Assembly (NCBI GenBank): GCA_024279045.1
Contig: JAJRRZ010000182.1
Location: 1 to 19,818 of the forward strand
Length of the DNA stretch: 19,818 bases
DNA from: Alphaproteobacteria bacterium
GTDB taxonomy: Bacteria > Pseudomonadota > Alphaproteobacteria > Rhizobiales > Aestuariivirgaceae
Direction: 5' to 3'
Shown here: piece after piece, positions 6,670-13,260 of the stretch
Numbering within the stretch: the first letter of the stretch is position 1
Layout of the letters: each line of letters starts with the position of its first letter
Notes under the pieces: generated by a model
The model's database searches: none
The model's input: only the letters and a program-made list of their open reading frames with translations
What the model was told of the DNA's origin: nothing
Made by a program: the position numbers and the translations under genes

Positions 6670-6864
6670 TCATTTCAGCCCAAGCTGTTTCAGGATCGCC
6701 TTTTCCAAGGCAGGAGTTATTCTCTTCGGGATGGTTGCTCGTTTGTTTCCCACCCAAACGAGGTAATGCGACCCCTTTCCCTTCCTTCTGTCCTCCTTGT
6801 ATTCAAGGCCATTCTCTCGCGCCAATTCCTTCAACCTTTTCAACAGTTTTCTTCTGTCATTCAT
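6670..6864 (-). CDS. hicA: HicA-type mRNA interferase toxin (64 aa)
   Basis: Small double-stranded-RNA-binding-fold toxin that blocks translation by mRNA cleavage. Family features: a basic N-terminal helix (MNDRRKLLKRLKELARENG), EDRRKGKGSHYLVW with the catalytic H33, and a C-terminal PKRITPALEKAILKQLGL. The start at 6862-6864 gives the normal size; ATGs at 6879 and 6909 are in frame but would add a non-conserved leader. The ribosome binding site is poor (GGGAA), which fits a toxin kept at low expression. Both catalytic and fold residues look intact, so the pair is probably functional. Confidence 0.88.
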   Translation of the reverse strand: MNDRRKLLKRLKELARENGLEYKEDRRKGKGSHYLVWVGNKRATIPKRITPALEKAILKQLGLK

Positions 6865-6969
6865 GGCAAATTCCCACATGAAATCACTTGAATGATATTT
6901 GCCCGGCACGATGCCAGTTTGGAAAAACTCCTGGAAAAATTCATGCCCTCATGCCTGACACCACAAATG

Positions 6970-6987
6970 TCGGACAAACTCGTCCGA
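6970..6987. terminator. Short hairpin downstream of the channel gene
   Basis: TCGGAC (6970-6975) pairs with GTCCGA (6982-6987) over 6 bp with a 6-base loop. It lies 12 bp past the stop of the minus-strand channel gene. There is no T-run on either side, so termination activity is doubtful. Confidence 0.25.
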
Positions 6988-6998
6988 ATGTCAATGCC

Positions 6999-8018
6999 TC
7001 ACAGGCCCTCGTAGGGGATGTTCAGCACATGGCCACAGTGTTTGCAGTGGCTGGCATCCGCGTCATGATAAAGCAAACCGCACTGGGGGCACTTGTGGCG
7101 CACCTTTGGCGGGCGGAAGATGGCCTGCGCCAGCCTCAGGAACAGGGCCGCGCCGAACACCATGATGCCCACCGCCAGCAACCGCCCGGAGGTGCCGGTG
7201 AGGATGATGTCGCCATAGCCGGTGGTGGTGAGCGTGGTAACGGTGAAATACAGCGCGTCGATGTAATTGGAAATGGCCGGGTTCAGCGGTGCCTGGAAGG
7301 TGTAGACCAGGGCGGAGACGACGAAGATGAACACGATGAGGTTCGTCGCGGCGATGAACACGTGCTCGTTGCGGCGGAACACCGGCGAGATGTCGCGCAG
7401 GGTGTTGAGCATGTGATAGCTGCGCATGAGCCTGAGCGCGCGCAGCACGCGCAGGTAGGCCAGGTTCTCGAAGATGAAGGTGCCGACTAGCGAAATGATG
7501 ACGACGATATCCGCCAGCGTTGGCAATTGGCGCAGAAAGCGCAGGCGGTTTTCGGCAATCCACAAGCGCGCGGCAAAATCCAGCGCTATGAGCAGCGCGA
7601 AGGCAATATCGGCCATGCGCATCCACGGCGCGGTGTGGATGAAGGAAACCACCAGGAAATAGCCGATGGTCGACACATCGAAGATCAGCAGCGTATAGCG
7701 GAATATCTTCGCGCGGCGCGAGCGCCCCTCGTAAAGCAGGCGCAGCTCGCGGCGCAGGGCGCTTTCCGCGCTGGCACTACGGCGAGGTGAGGCCTTCTCC
7801 CCGGCTGTCCTGCCGCTGTCATCCTTGCGACTGCCAGCCTTGCCATTACCGGCCTTGCCGGCTTTTGTCCTGCCCGTGCTGGACTTGCGTTGCTTCGGCG
7901 CGGGCTTCTGCTCCGTCGCCTTGTCGTTGGCGCTTTTTTTCGCCGCGGCTTTTCTGTCTGCCGTGTTTTTCTTTTTCGCGGTCTTCGCGCCACCGCGCGT
8001 GGATGTGGTGCTTGCCAT
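6999..8018 (-). CDS. Voltage-sensor-like K+ channel with basic H1-like tail and C-terminal zinc ribbon (339 aa)
   Basis: Predicted inner-membrane potassium channel. Residues 1-80 are Lys/Ala/Ser/Arg-rich with no hydrophobic stretch and resemble a histone H1-like tail. Hydrophobic segments follow at about 107-127, 135-153 and 168-187, then an S4-like helix with arginines every third residue (R190, R193, R196, R199 in LRVLRALRLMRSY). The pore unit is a helix (222-242), the selectivity filter TTGYGD (265-270) and a last helix (280-298). The C-terminus carries CPQC and CKHC (C310, C313, C325, C328), a zinc-ribbon pair. GGGGG lies upstream of the start. The core matches six-helix voltage-gated-type channels; the two flanking domains are unusual. 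The ligand or partner is unknown. Confidence 0.87.
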   Translation of the reverse strand: MASTTSTRGGAKTAKKKNTADRKAAAKKSANDKATEQKPAPKQRKSSTGRTKAGKAGNGKAGSRKDDSGRTAGEKASPRRSASAESALRRELRLLYEGRSRRAKIFRYTLLIFDVSTIGYFLVVSFIHTAPWMRMADIAFALLIALDFAARLWIAENRLRFLRQLPTLADIVVIISLVGTFIFENLAYLRVLRALRLMRSYHMLNTLRDISPVFRRNEHVFIAATNLIVFIFVVSALVYTFQAPLNPAISNYIDALYFTVTTLTTTGYGDIILTGTSGRLLAVGIMVFGAALFLRLAQAIFRPPKVRHKCPQCGLLYHDADASHCKHCGHVLNIPYEGL

Positions 8019-8048
8019 GCATCCCCCGTGAAATTGTTTGCGCGGGCA

Positions 8049-8077
8049 TTGGAAATGCCGCTTCGATGCGCTATATT
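8049..8077 (+). promoter_or_regulatory. Sigma-70 promoter of the tmRNA gene
   Basis: TTGGAA (8049-8054) and TATATT (8072-8077) are separated by 17 bases, a good match to consensus. It would start transcription near 8084, just ahead of the acceptor piece of ssrA. Confidence 0.65.
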
Positions 8078-8083
8078 ACAAGG

Positions 8084-8418
8084 GCCTGAATGATCAGGCT
8101 ATGGCGATAAACGGCTGGTTGAGTAGTCCACCCCGGACCCGGGGGCAGTACCCGGCGCCTCCACCACATGTTCCGCCACCTCGGCGAAGCAGGGCGGAGT
8201 ATCTGATGGGGGCGAAACAGTTTCGACGGGGTGGCGAAAGATCAGCCTTTCGCTCGGTATGGCACCGCCGTAACGGGCCAAATGCAATAGTTGCCAACGA
8301 CAACTATGCTCCGGTGGCTGTCGCTGCGTAATGCGGCGCCGGTTACCAACCGAACAAAGTCCTGAGCACTAGAGCCTGCTCAGGCGGGGTTCGGGGGCAC
8401 CTGGCAACAGAAGCCCCC
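8084..8418 (+). ncRNA. ssrA: Permuted two-piece tmRNA (alphaproteobacterial type), tag ANDNYAPVAVAA
   Basis: Ribosome-rescue RNA with circularly permuted order. The acceptor piece comes first and ends CGCCTCCACCA at 8156-8166. A segment at 8167-8207 is presumably cut out. The coding piece then starts GGGGGCGAAACAG at 8208. GGGGGCG (8208-8214) pairs with CGCCTCC (8156-8162) to rebuild the acceptor stem with G3:U, the alanine identity pair. GATCAGCC (8240-8247) pairs with GGCTGGTT (8113-8120) as helix P2. The tag frame starts at the resume codon GCC (8293), preceded by ATAGTT, and ends with TAA at 8329-8331. A 3' hairpin GGGGGC/GCCCCC (8393-8398 with 8413-8418) contains the CTGGCAACAG loop. Exact mature ends are estimates. 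Confidence 0.93.
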
Positions 8419-8447
8419 ACTTCCTCTCTCCTCAATTGCTTTGTTCC

Positions 8448-8673
8448 TCATGTCCAGGGCAATCGCATCTGGAATGAGTGGACGTTACATTACATCTGTG
8501 TGGCAACGTCTCCATTTTGCGTCATGCCCGGGCTTGATCCGGGCATCCAGGGAGACAGACGCTTGATCCCTCCACTCTGGATTGCCGGGTCGAGCCCGGC
8601 AATGACGAACAGGGAGAGCATCTTGTCAAGTTGCGCATCGCAAATGTCCCAAATGTGATTGCCCTGTCCTCAT
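8448..8673 (+). repeat. Family-2 inverted-ended repeat, best-preserved copy
   Basis: The left end CAGGGCAATCGCATCTGG (8455-8472) and right end CCAAATGTGATTGCCCTG (8649-8666) are inverted copies matching at 16 of 18 positions. Inside are two perfect hairpins: ATGCCCGG/CCGGGCAT (8524-8531 with 8539-8546) and ATTGCCGGG/CCCGGCAAT (8581-8589 with 8595-8603). These GC-rich blocks resemble intergenic palindromes common in alphaproteobacterial genomes. The element fills most of the gap between ssrA and hspQ (8419-8793). The remainder (8674-8793) shows only a hairpin ACCTTGTT/AACAAGGT at 8755-8776 without a T-run, near the hspQ stop. Confidence 0.75.
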
Positions 8674-8793
8674 GTCTGCCTTGCCTGGCCTTGCAAATTT
8701 CCTCGACCAAGGGTGCCGTTGTGCCGGCGCAATGCCATCGCACGCCACCGCAGCACCTTGTTTTCTTCAACAAGGTAGACCCGGAAACAGGGA

Positions 8794-9129
8794 TCAGTTC
8801 AGCACATCGGTGGGCATTTCGTAGGAATGGCGCTCCGCGTCGTAAAGCACGAAGAACTCCTCCACCGCCGAATGACGGATGGGCACGCCGGAAGTGTCAT
8901 GCTCCAGGTGCTCTTCCGACACGTAGGCGATGTATTCCTCGCCCTCGTCATTTTCCGCCAGCAGATGATAGAAAGGCTGATCTTTCGCCGGGCGCACCTC
9001 CGCCGGAATGGAAAGCCACCATTCTTCCGTGTCGGAAAAGGTCGAATCCACGTCGAAGATAACCCCGCGAAACGGAAACAGCTTGTGTTTCACCACGTCG
9101 CCGATGTTGAATTTCGCTGCAGCCTGCAT
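8794..9129 (-). CDS. hspQ: Heat shock protein HspQ / YccV-like
   Basis: 111 residues of the small beta-barrel family that binds hemimethylated DNA and, in enterobacteria, acts as a specificity-enhancing factor for Lon. Conserved stretches: FNIGDVVKHKLFPFRGVIFD (7-26), TEEWW, PFYHLLAENDEGEEYIAYVS (53-72) and EEHLEHD. The 'Q-P-F-Y-H-L-L' and 'Y-V-x-E-x-x-L' segments are diagnostic. The start is at 9127-9129, with a weak GGATG upstream. It is divergent from recO. I did not find a clear heat-shock sigma promoter, though a loose match starts CTTG about 60 bp upstream. Confidence 0.9.
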   Translation of the reverse strand: MQAAAKFNIGDVVKHKLFPFRGVIFDVDSTFSDTEEWWLSIPAEVRPAKDQPFYHLLAENDEGEEYIAYVSEEHLEHDTSGVPIRHSAVEEFFVLYDAERHSYEMPTDVLN

Positions 9130-9282
9130 GTGTCATCCGTGCTTGTTGACAACGTGCCGCCAGCATGAACGCATCCGTGGAAGTTTTGCAAGTGGATTCT
9201 TTTTCACCGGGCCTTGCAGGGCGGTATGCATCGGCTGCGATGCGGGAGGGCAGGGGATACAACCGGAACAAGAGCAGCAAGT

Positions 9283-9299
9283 CGTGGAAAAATTCCACG
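9283..9299 (+). other. Perfect palindrome immediately upstream of recO
   Basis: CGTGGAA (9283-9289) and TTCCACG (9293-9299) form a 7-bp inverted repeat with an AAA centre. It ends 16 bases before the recO ATG, just ahead of its ribosome binding region. It could be an operator or a hairpin limiting translation. No T-run follows. Confidence 0.4.
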
Positions 9300-9315
9300 G
9301 AAAGCAGGTGTGTGC

Positions 9316-10053
9316 ATGCACTGGGCAGACGACATAATCATCCTCGGCCTGCGCCCGCATGGAGAGAATCATGCCATTGCCGATATCTTTGCCCACTCGC
9401 ACGGGCGCTGGCGCGGCATGGTGCACGGCGCGAGGAGCAAGGCGAAGCGCGCCTGGTTGCAGCCGGGCAATCTGGCGCGGGCGGAGTGGCGCGCCCGCAC
9501 GGCGGATCAGCTCGGCACGCTGAAGCTGGAGCCACTGGCCCAGACGGCGGCCACGGCTCTGCATGATTCACGGGCACTGGCGGTGTTGCAGGCATTGCTG
9601 GCCGAACTGGGCCTGTGCGCGGAGCGCGCAGCCCATGCGAATCTGTTCGACGGCGCACGGCTGGTGCTGGAGCATCTGCACGTGCCAGACATCTGCCCCG
9701 CTCTGTTGGCGCGCTTCGAACTGTCCCTGCTGGCCGAACTGGGCTATGGACTGGATCTGAGCCGTTGTGCGCTGACCGGCGCCACGCAAGACCTTGCCTG
9801 GGTATCACCGAAAACAGGTCGTGCCGCCAGCCGCGCCGCTGGCGCACCTTGGGCGGAGAAGCTGCTGCCCTTGCCGAGCTTCCTGCTCGATGTGGGCAAT
9901 GGCGAGCCTTCACCGGCTGAGGTGGTCCAGGCGTTGCAACTGACTGGCCATTTCCTGCAGCAGCGTCTGTTTGCCCCACGCGGGCGCGATCTGCCCGCCA
10001 TGCGTCAGCGCCTGCCCCAAACCCTGCAACAAGACCTGCAAAAGGGTGTCTGA
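9316..10053 (+). CDS. recO: DNA repair protein RecO (245 aa)
   Basis: Recombination mediator that loads RecA onto gapped DNA together with RecR. The start at 9316 (MHWADDIIILGLRPHGENHA) gives the canonical N-terminus of the OB-fold domain, with an AGGTG site upstream; in-frame ATGs at 9214 and 9226 are not conserved. The middle is helical (ALAVLQALLAELGLCAERAA). The conserved CALTGATQDLAWVSPKTGRA followed by SRAAGAP is the family's domain-boundary motif, with one Cys and no complete four-Cys zinc site. Length fits the alphaproteobacterial family. It is convergent with the sixA-like gene. Confidence 0.93.
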   Translation: MHWADDIIILGLRPHGENHAIADIFAHSHGRWRGMVHGARSKAKRAWLQPGNLARAEWRARTADQLGTLKLEPLAQTAATALHDSRALAVLQALLAELGLCAERAAHANLFDGARLVLEHLHVPDICPALLARFELSLLAELGYGLDLSRCALTGATQDLAWVSPKTGRAASRAAGAPWAEKLLPLPSFLLDVGNGEPSPAEVVQALQLTGHFLQQRLFAPRGRDLPAMRQRLPQTLQQDLQKGV

Positions 10054-10131
10054 ACCATCAGGCGGCGGGACGCCTGGACGCCTGGATGTCTGTATGCAAA
10101 TAGGCATTCCCGGGCAGGGGGCGCGTGGAGG

Positions 10132-10656
10132 TCAGCGCAGATCCTTCGGGCGAACGTAGAGCGCCAGGCGGCCTTGCGTCAGCGTGCCCAGCTCTTCCCA
10201 GTTGGCGATGGGCAGGTCGATCACCGCCAGCGCTGCGGTAGGAAACTTCTTGCGCAGCCGTTTCAGCGCCGCCGCATCACCATGCCGCGCCAGCGCCGCG
10301 GCCAGCTCGTGCATCGCCTCGTTGTGCCCCACCAGCAGCAGCGTGGCGGCATCGCCACCGAAGCGCCGCGCCGCGCCGATCAGCGGCTGCGGCCCGCCGA
10401 AGGCATAGAGCATCTCCACGTATTCCACCGGCGCCTCGGCGCCCAGCGCCTCTGCTGCCAGCTCCCATGTCTGCCGCGCCCGCGTGGCGGTGGAGCACAG
10501 CACCCTGTCCGGCGCCAGTTTCTGGCGGCGCATGAAACGCCCCATCAGCGGTGCATCGCGCAAGCCGCGAGTGGCCAGCGGGCGGTCGTGATCATCCAGC
10601 AGCGGATTGCTCCAGTCCGACTTCGCGTGCCGCAGCAGCATCAGCCGCCGGTTCAT
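10132..10656 (-). CDS. SixA-type histidine phosphatase (174 aa)
   Basis: Histidine-phosphatase-superfamily protein of the short SixA branch, whose members dephosphorylate phosphohistidine. The catalytic motif is LLRHAKSDW with H10 (the phosphate acceptor), R61 is in the ATRARQTW motif, and the second histidine is H111 in LLVGHNEAM. There is no signal peptide, so it is cytosolic. Its ATG overlaps the metA stop in an ATGA arrangement, so translation is probably coupled to metA. The actual substrate is unknown; it could be a phosphotransfer protein. Confidence 0.85.
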   Translation of the reverse strand: MNRRLMLLRHAKSDWSNPLLDDHDRPLATRGLRDAPLMGRFMRRQKLAPDRVLCSTATRARQTWELAAEALGAEAPVEYVEMLYAFGGPQPLIGAARRFGGDAATLLLVGHNEAMHELAAALARHGDAAALKRLRKKFPTAALAVIDLPIANWEELGTLTQGRLALYVRPKDLR

Positions 10657-11672
10657 GGCGCATCTCCCACCTGCCGCCCACCGTCGCGCGGCCTGCTTGC
10701 GCCGCCCTTGCCGGCCTCGTGTTGCGGCGTGCCGGGCCGCGCCTCGGTAATCTCGCCGATCCTGGAAATGTCGAACGGCGTGGTCTGATACATCTCGTTG
10801 ATCCAGTTGCCGAACAGCAGGTGCGCATGGCTGCGCCAGCGGTTTTCCGGCGTGGCGTGCGGATCATCATCGGGGAAGTAGTTGGCCGGGATCTGGATGT
10901 CGATGCCGCGCTCCACGTCGCGCCAGTATTCCTCGGCCAGCGAGGTAGTGTCGTATTCGATGTGGTTGAACATGTAGAGCATGCGCCGCGCCGCGTCTTC
11001 CACCAGGCACAAGCCCGCCTCGTCGCTCTCCATTAGCACCTCCAGCCCGGCGTCCACCGGCAGGTCAGCCATGCGCACTTCCGTCCAGCGCGATACGGGG
11101 ATGGAAAAATCATCCGAAAAGCCACGCAGATAGGGCGAATGCGGCTTCAGGTTACGGTGCCGGAACACGCCGAAGGCCTTGCGCGGCAGCTTGTGCTTGG
11201 GCACGCCGTGGAAATGATGCAGCGCCGCCTGCGCCCCCCAGCATATGCACATGGTGGTGTGCACGTGGCCCTGTGTCCAGTCGAAGATCGCGCGCAGTTC
11301 GTCCCAGTAGCGCACCTCCTCGAACGGCAGCAACTCCACTGGCGCGCCGGTGATGATCAGCCCGTCGAATTTCTCGCCCGCCTCGCGCACCTCGCGAAAC
11401 GTGCGGTAGAAGCTCGTCAGGTGCGACATCGGCGTGTTCTTCGGCTTGTGATCGCTCATCCGCAGCAGCGTCATCTCCACCTGCAGCGGCGTGGCGCCGA
11501 TCAGCCGCGCGAACTGCGTCTCCGTGCGCTGCTTGTTGGGCATCAGGTTCAGAAGCGCTATGCGCATGGGCCGGATGTCCTGGCGGATGGCCGCGTCCTC
11601 GTCCATCACCATCACGCCCTCGCGCTCCAGCGTCTCGCGCGCCGGCAGGCCTGTGGGAATCTTGATGGGCAT
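10653..11672 (-). CDS. metA: Homoserine O-acyltransferase MetA (probably acetyl-CoA-using)
   Basis: First committed enzyme of methionine synthesis; acylates homoserine. Family motifs are MPIKIPTGLPARETLEREGV, IALLNLMPNKQRTETQFARL, the KNTPMSHLTSFYR segment, ITGAPVELLPFEEVRYW, the nucleophile C144 in MCICWGAQAALHH, and the catalytic pair in FNHIEYD. The 'GAPVE' glutamate (E113) stands where Escherichia coli MetA has Gly111; published work on the Bacillus enzyme links Glu here to acetyl-CoA rather than succinyl-CoA. The protein is 339 residues, about 30 longer than E. coli because of a Gly/Arg/Pro-rich tail. GGGAGG lies upstream of the start. It follows the ATPase gene by 30 bp and overlaps the SixA-like gene. 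Confidence 0.95.
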   Translation of the reverse strand: MPIKIPTGLPARETLEREGVMVMDEDAAIRQDIRPMRIALLNLMPNKQRTETQFARLIGATPLQVEMTLLRMSDHKPKNTPMSHLTSFYRTFREVREAGEKFDGLIITGAPVELLPFEEVRYWDELRAIFDWTQGHVHTTMCICWGAQAALHHFHGVPKHKLPRKAFGVFRHRNLKPHSPYLRGFSDDFSIPVSRWTEVRMADLPVDAGLEVLMESDEAGLCLVEDAARRMLYMFNHIEYDTTSLAEEYWRDVERGIDIQIPANYFPDDDPHATPENRWRSHAHLLFGNWINEMYQTTPFDISRIGEITEARPGTPQHEAGKGGASRPRDGGRQVGDAP

Positions 11673-11702
11673 GGCCGCTTGCCTCCCGCTCGTCTCGCTC
11701 GC

Positions 11703-12596
11703 TCAACCCGCCGCCTTCGCCGCCGCGCCACCTTTGCCCGCGCGGTCTATGGCCGCCGCCACCAGTTGGTTGAAATCCTGCTCGTCGCGCACGCCCTGCA
11801 TCTCTTCCATGCTCACCGTGTAGCCATGGCGCCTGGCGATGCGCTCATACAGCGGCAGGCGGTGATGCACCAGCCGCTCAAAGCCGTAGATGGCGAAATC
11901 GTCCGGATCGACCTCCTCGTCGCGCGCGAAGCCGCGCTCTTCCTTGTATTCCGCCCAGATGCGCTTCAGGAAGTCCGGCTGGTAGTACATCGGCTTTGGC
12001 TGCTCGCGGAAGCGCGCAATCAACGTCTGCACGTGCTCTTGCGGCGCTTCGATGTAAAGCAGCAGGGTGTTGCGCGTCAGCGTGGTCAATACCGGGTCGG
12101 CGGGGTCGTTGAAGTTGATCACCTCGCATACCGAACCACCGGTATCGCACAGGAAATGCTCGTAGCCGTAGATCTCGCGCGCCTTGTCGATGAACAGCGG
12201 CACATCCAGCAGCGCCTTGATCTCGCCCTGCCGGTGCTGGCCCTGCCGGCGCATGTATTCGGCGAAGCTCAGCCCCCCCTTCGCCGGGTTGCCCGGCTTG
12301 CCCAGGTAGGTGGACAGCGGTTCCAGATTCTCGAAGGTGATGTTCGAGGAGATATAGATGGAATCGGAGCGCAGAAGCTGGCGCAGCAACGGCACCTGCA
12401 TTGCCTCGCGCTTGAACAGATCGACGATGTGCTCGTCCATGTAGCGCGTGCCGATGCGGTAATCCACCGAATAGAGAAACCATTCCGAGCGCCGCAGCAG
12501 CCTTCCCAGCGTCGTCTTGCCGACGCCGGACATGCCGAACACGGTAACCGCCCGGCTGGGCCATGCCAGATATTCCGCCCCGCTGGAAAAGCGCAT
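11703..12596 (-). CDS. P-loop ATPase of unknown function, upstream of metA (297 aa)
   Basis: A single-domain P-loop NTPase. Walker A is GMSGVGKTT (21-29, K27), after a strand reading AVTVF. A possible Walker B is HFLCDTGGS with D151. The sequence SVDYRIGTRYMDEHIVDLFK (43-62) and a C-terminal helical region with YQPDFLKRIWAEYKEERGF follow. The kinase-like layout (short loop strand, P-loop, long helical lid) suggests a nucleotide or small-molecule kinase or a regulatory ATPase, but I do not recognise the family and assign no reaction. The ribosome site is weak. It leads a compact run with metA and a SixA-like gene and is divergent from dksA. Confidence 0.8.
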   Translation of the reverse strand: MRFSSGAEYLAWPSRAVTVFGMSGVGKTTLGRLLRRSEWFLYSVDYRIGTRYMDEHIVDLFKREAMQVPLLRQLLRSDSIYISSNITFENLEPLSTYLGKPGNPAKGGLSFAEYMRRQGQHRQGEIKALLDVPLFIDKAREIYGYEHFLCDTGGSVCEVINFNDPADPVLTTLTRNTLLLYIEAPQEHVQTLIARFREQPKPMYYQPDFLKRIWAEYKEERGFARDEEVDPDDFAIYGFERLVHHRLPLYERIARRHGYTVSMEEMQGVRDEQDFNQLVAAAIDRAGKGGAAAKAAG

Positions 12597-12677
12597 TGTT
12601 CACCATCCGCCGCCATGGTTTTGCCGCCTGTGGATTGCTTATCGCAAGCCGCCGGGCTTCACAAGGCGGAGACACTC

Positions 12678-12706
12678 TTGCCCCGGCGGCGGCGAATACC
12701 TATACA
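12678..12706 (+). promoter_or_regulatory. Probable sigma-70 promoter of dksA
   Basis: TTGCCC (12678-12683) and TATACA (12701-12706) are 17 bases apart, about 75 bp upstream of the dksA ATG, in the gap shared with the divergent ATPase gene. Consensus match only. Confidence 0.5.
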
Positions 12707-12780
12707 GCAGCCAGGAAATCGCATCAGCCGGGCAGCGGTCCCGGCTCGTTGGCAGCCACAGCACGGGAGCGCAGGCGACC

Positions 12781-13200
12781 ATGCCGGACATTGAACTGGA
12801 TGACAACTACCGCCCCAGCGAGGACGAGCCGTTCATGAACGAGCGGCAGCGCGAGTACTTCCGCCGCAAGCTGCTGAAGTGGAAGGAAGAGATCATCCGC
12901 GAGATGCGCGAGACGCTGGAGCACCTGCAGCAGGACAACGAGCATCAGGCCGATATTGCCGACCGCGCCTCCACCGAGAGCGACCGCGCTCTGGAGTTGC
13001 GCACGCGCGACCGTCAGCGCAAGCTCATCGCCAAGATCGACGCGGCGCTGGCGCGCATCGACAGTGGCGAATACGGCTATTGCGAAGAAACCGGCGAGCC
13101 GATCTCGCTGAAGCGGCTGGAAGCCAGGCCCATCGCCACGCTGTCCATCGAGGCGCAGGAGCGCCACGAGCGCATGGAAAAGGTCTACCGCGACGACTGA
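12781..13200 (+). CDS. dksA: RNA polymerase-binding transcription factor DksA (139 aa)
   Basis: Secondary-channel factor that works with (p)ppGpp to control transcription initiation. The coiled coil spans about 20-95 and its tip carries D58, D61 and A63 (QADIADRAS), the residues needed to act at the polymerase active site. The C-terminal globular part is GEYGYCEETGEPISLKRLEA then RPIATLSIEAQERHE. Only one of the four zinc ligands remains (C101; the others are T104, S122 and A125), so it probably does not bind zinc, as in the Cys-poor DksA variants. The start at 12781 gives the conserved MPDIELDDNYRPSEDEPFMN. A CAGG-type site lies upstream. The repeat array begins 61 bp downstream. Confidence 0.95.
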   Translation: MPDIELDDNYRPSEDEPFMNERQREYFRRKLLKWKEEIIREMRETLEHLQQDNEHQADIADRASTESDRALELRTRDRQRKLIAKIDAALARIDSGEYGYCEETGEPISLKRLEARPIATLSIEAQERHERMEKVYRDD

Positions 13201-13260
13201 GTGGCGCGCGGCGCTGCACGCTCCCGCCCTCCACACCATTCAAACAGGGGGGCTCCCGGC

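Noticed and set aside
9130..9315. RpoH heat-shock promoter for hspQ
   Set aside because: The best match, starting with CTTG, has a poor -10 box; not strong enough to report.
12597..12780. SAM-type riboswitch controlling the metA operon
   Set aside because: I looked for SAM-I and SAM-II core elements on the minus strand and saw none; only divergent promoter-like sequence is present.
11139..12794. Long plus-strand open frame (551 codons) opposite metA and the ATPase
   Set aside because: Arg/Gln/His-rich shadow composition; it overlaps two genes with clear catalytic motifs on the other strand.
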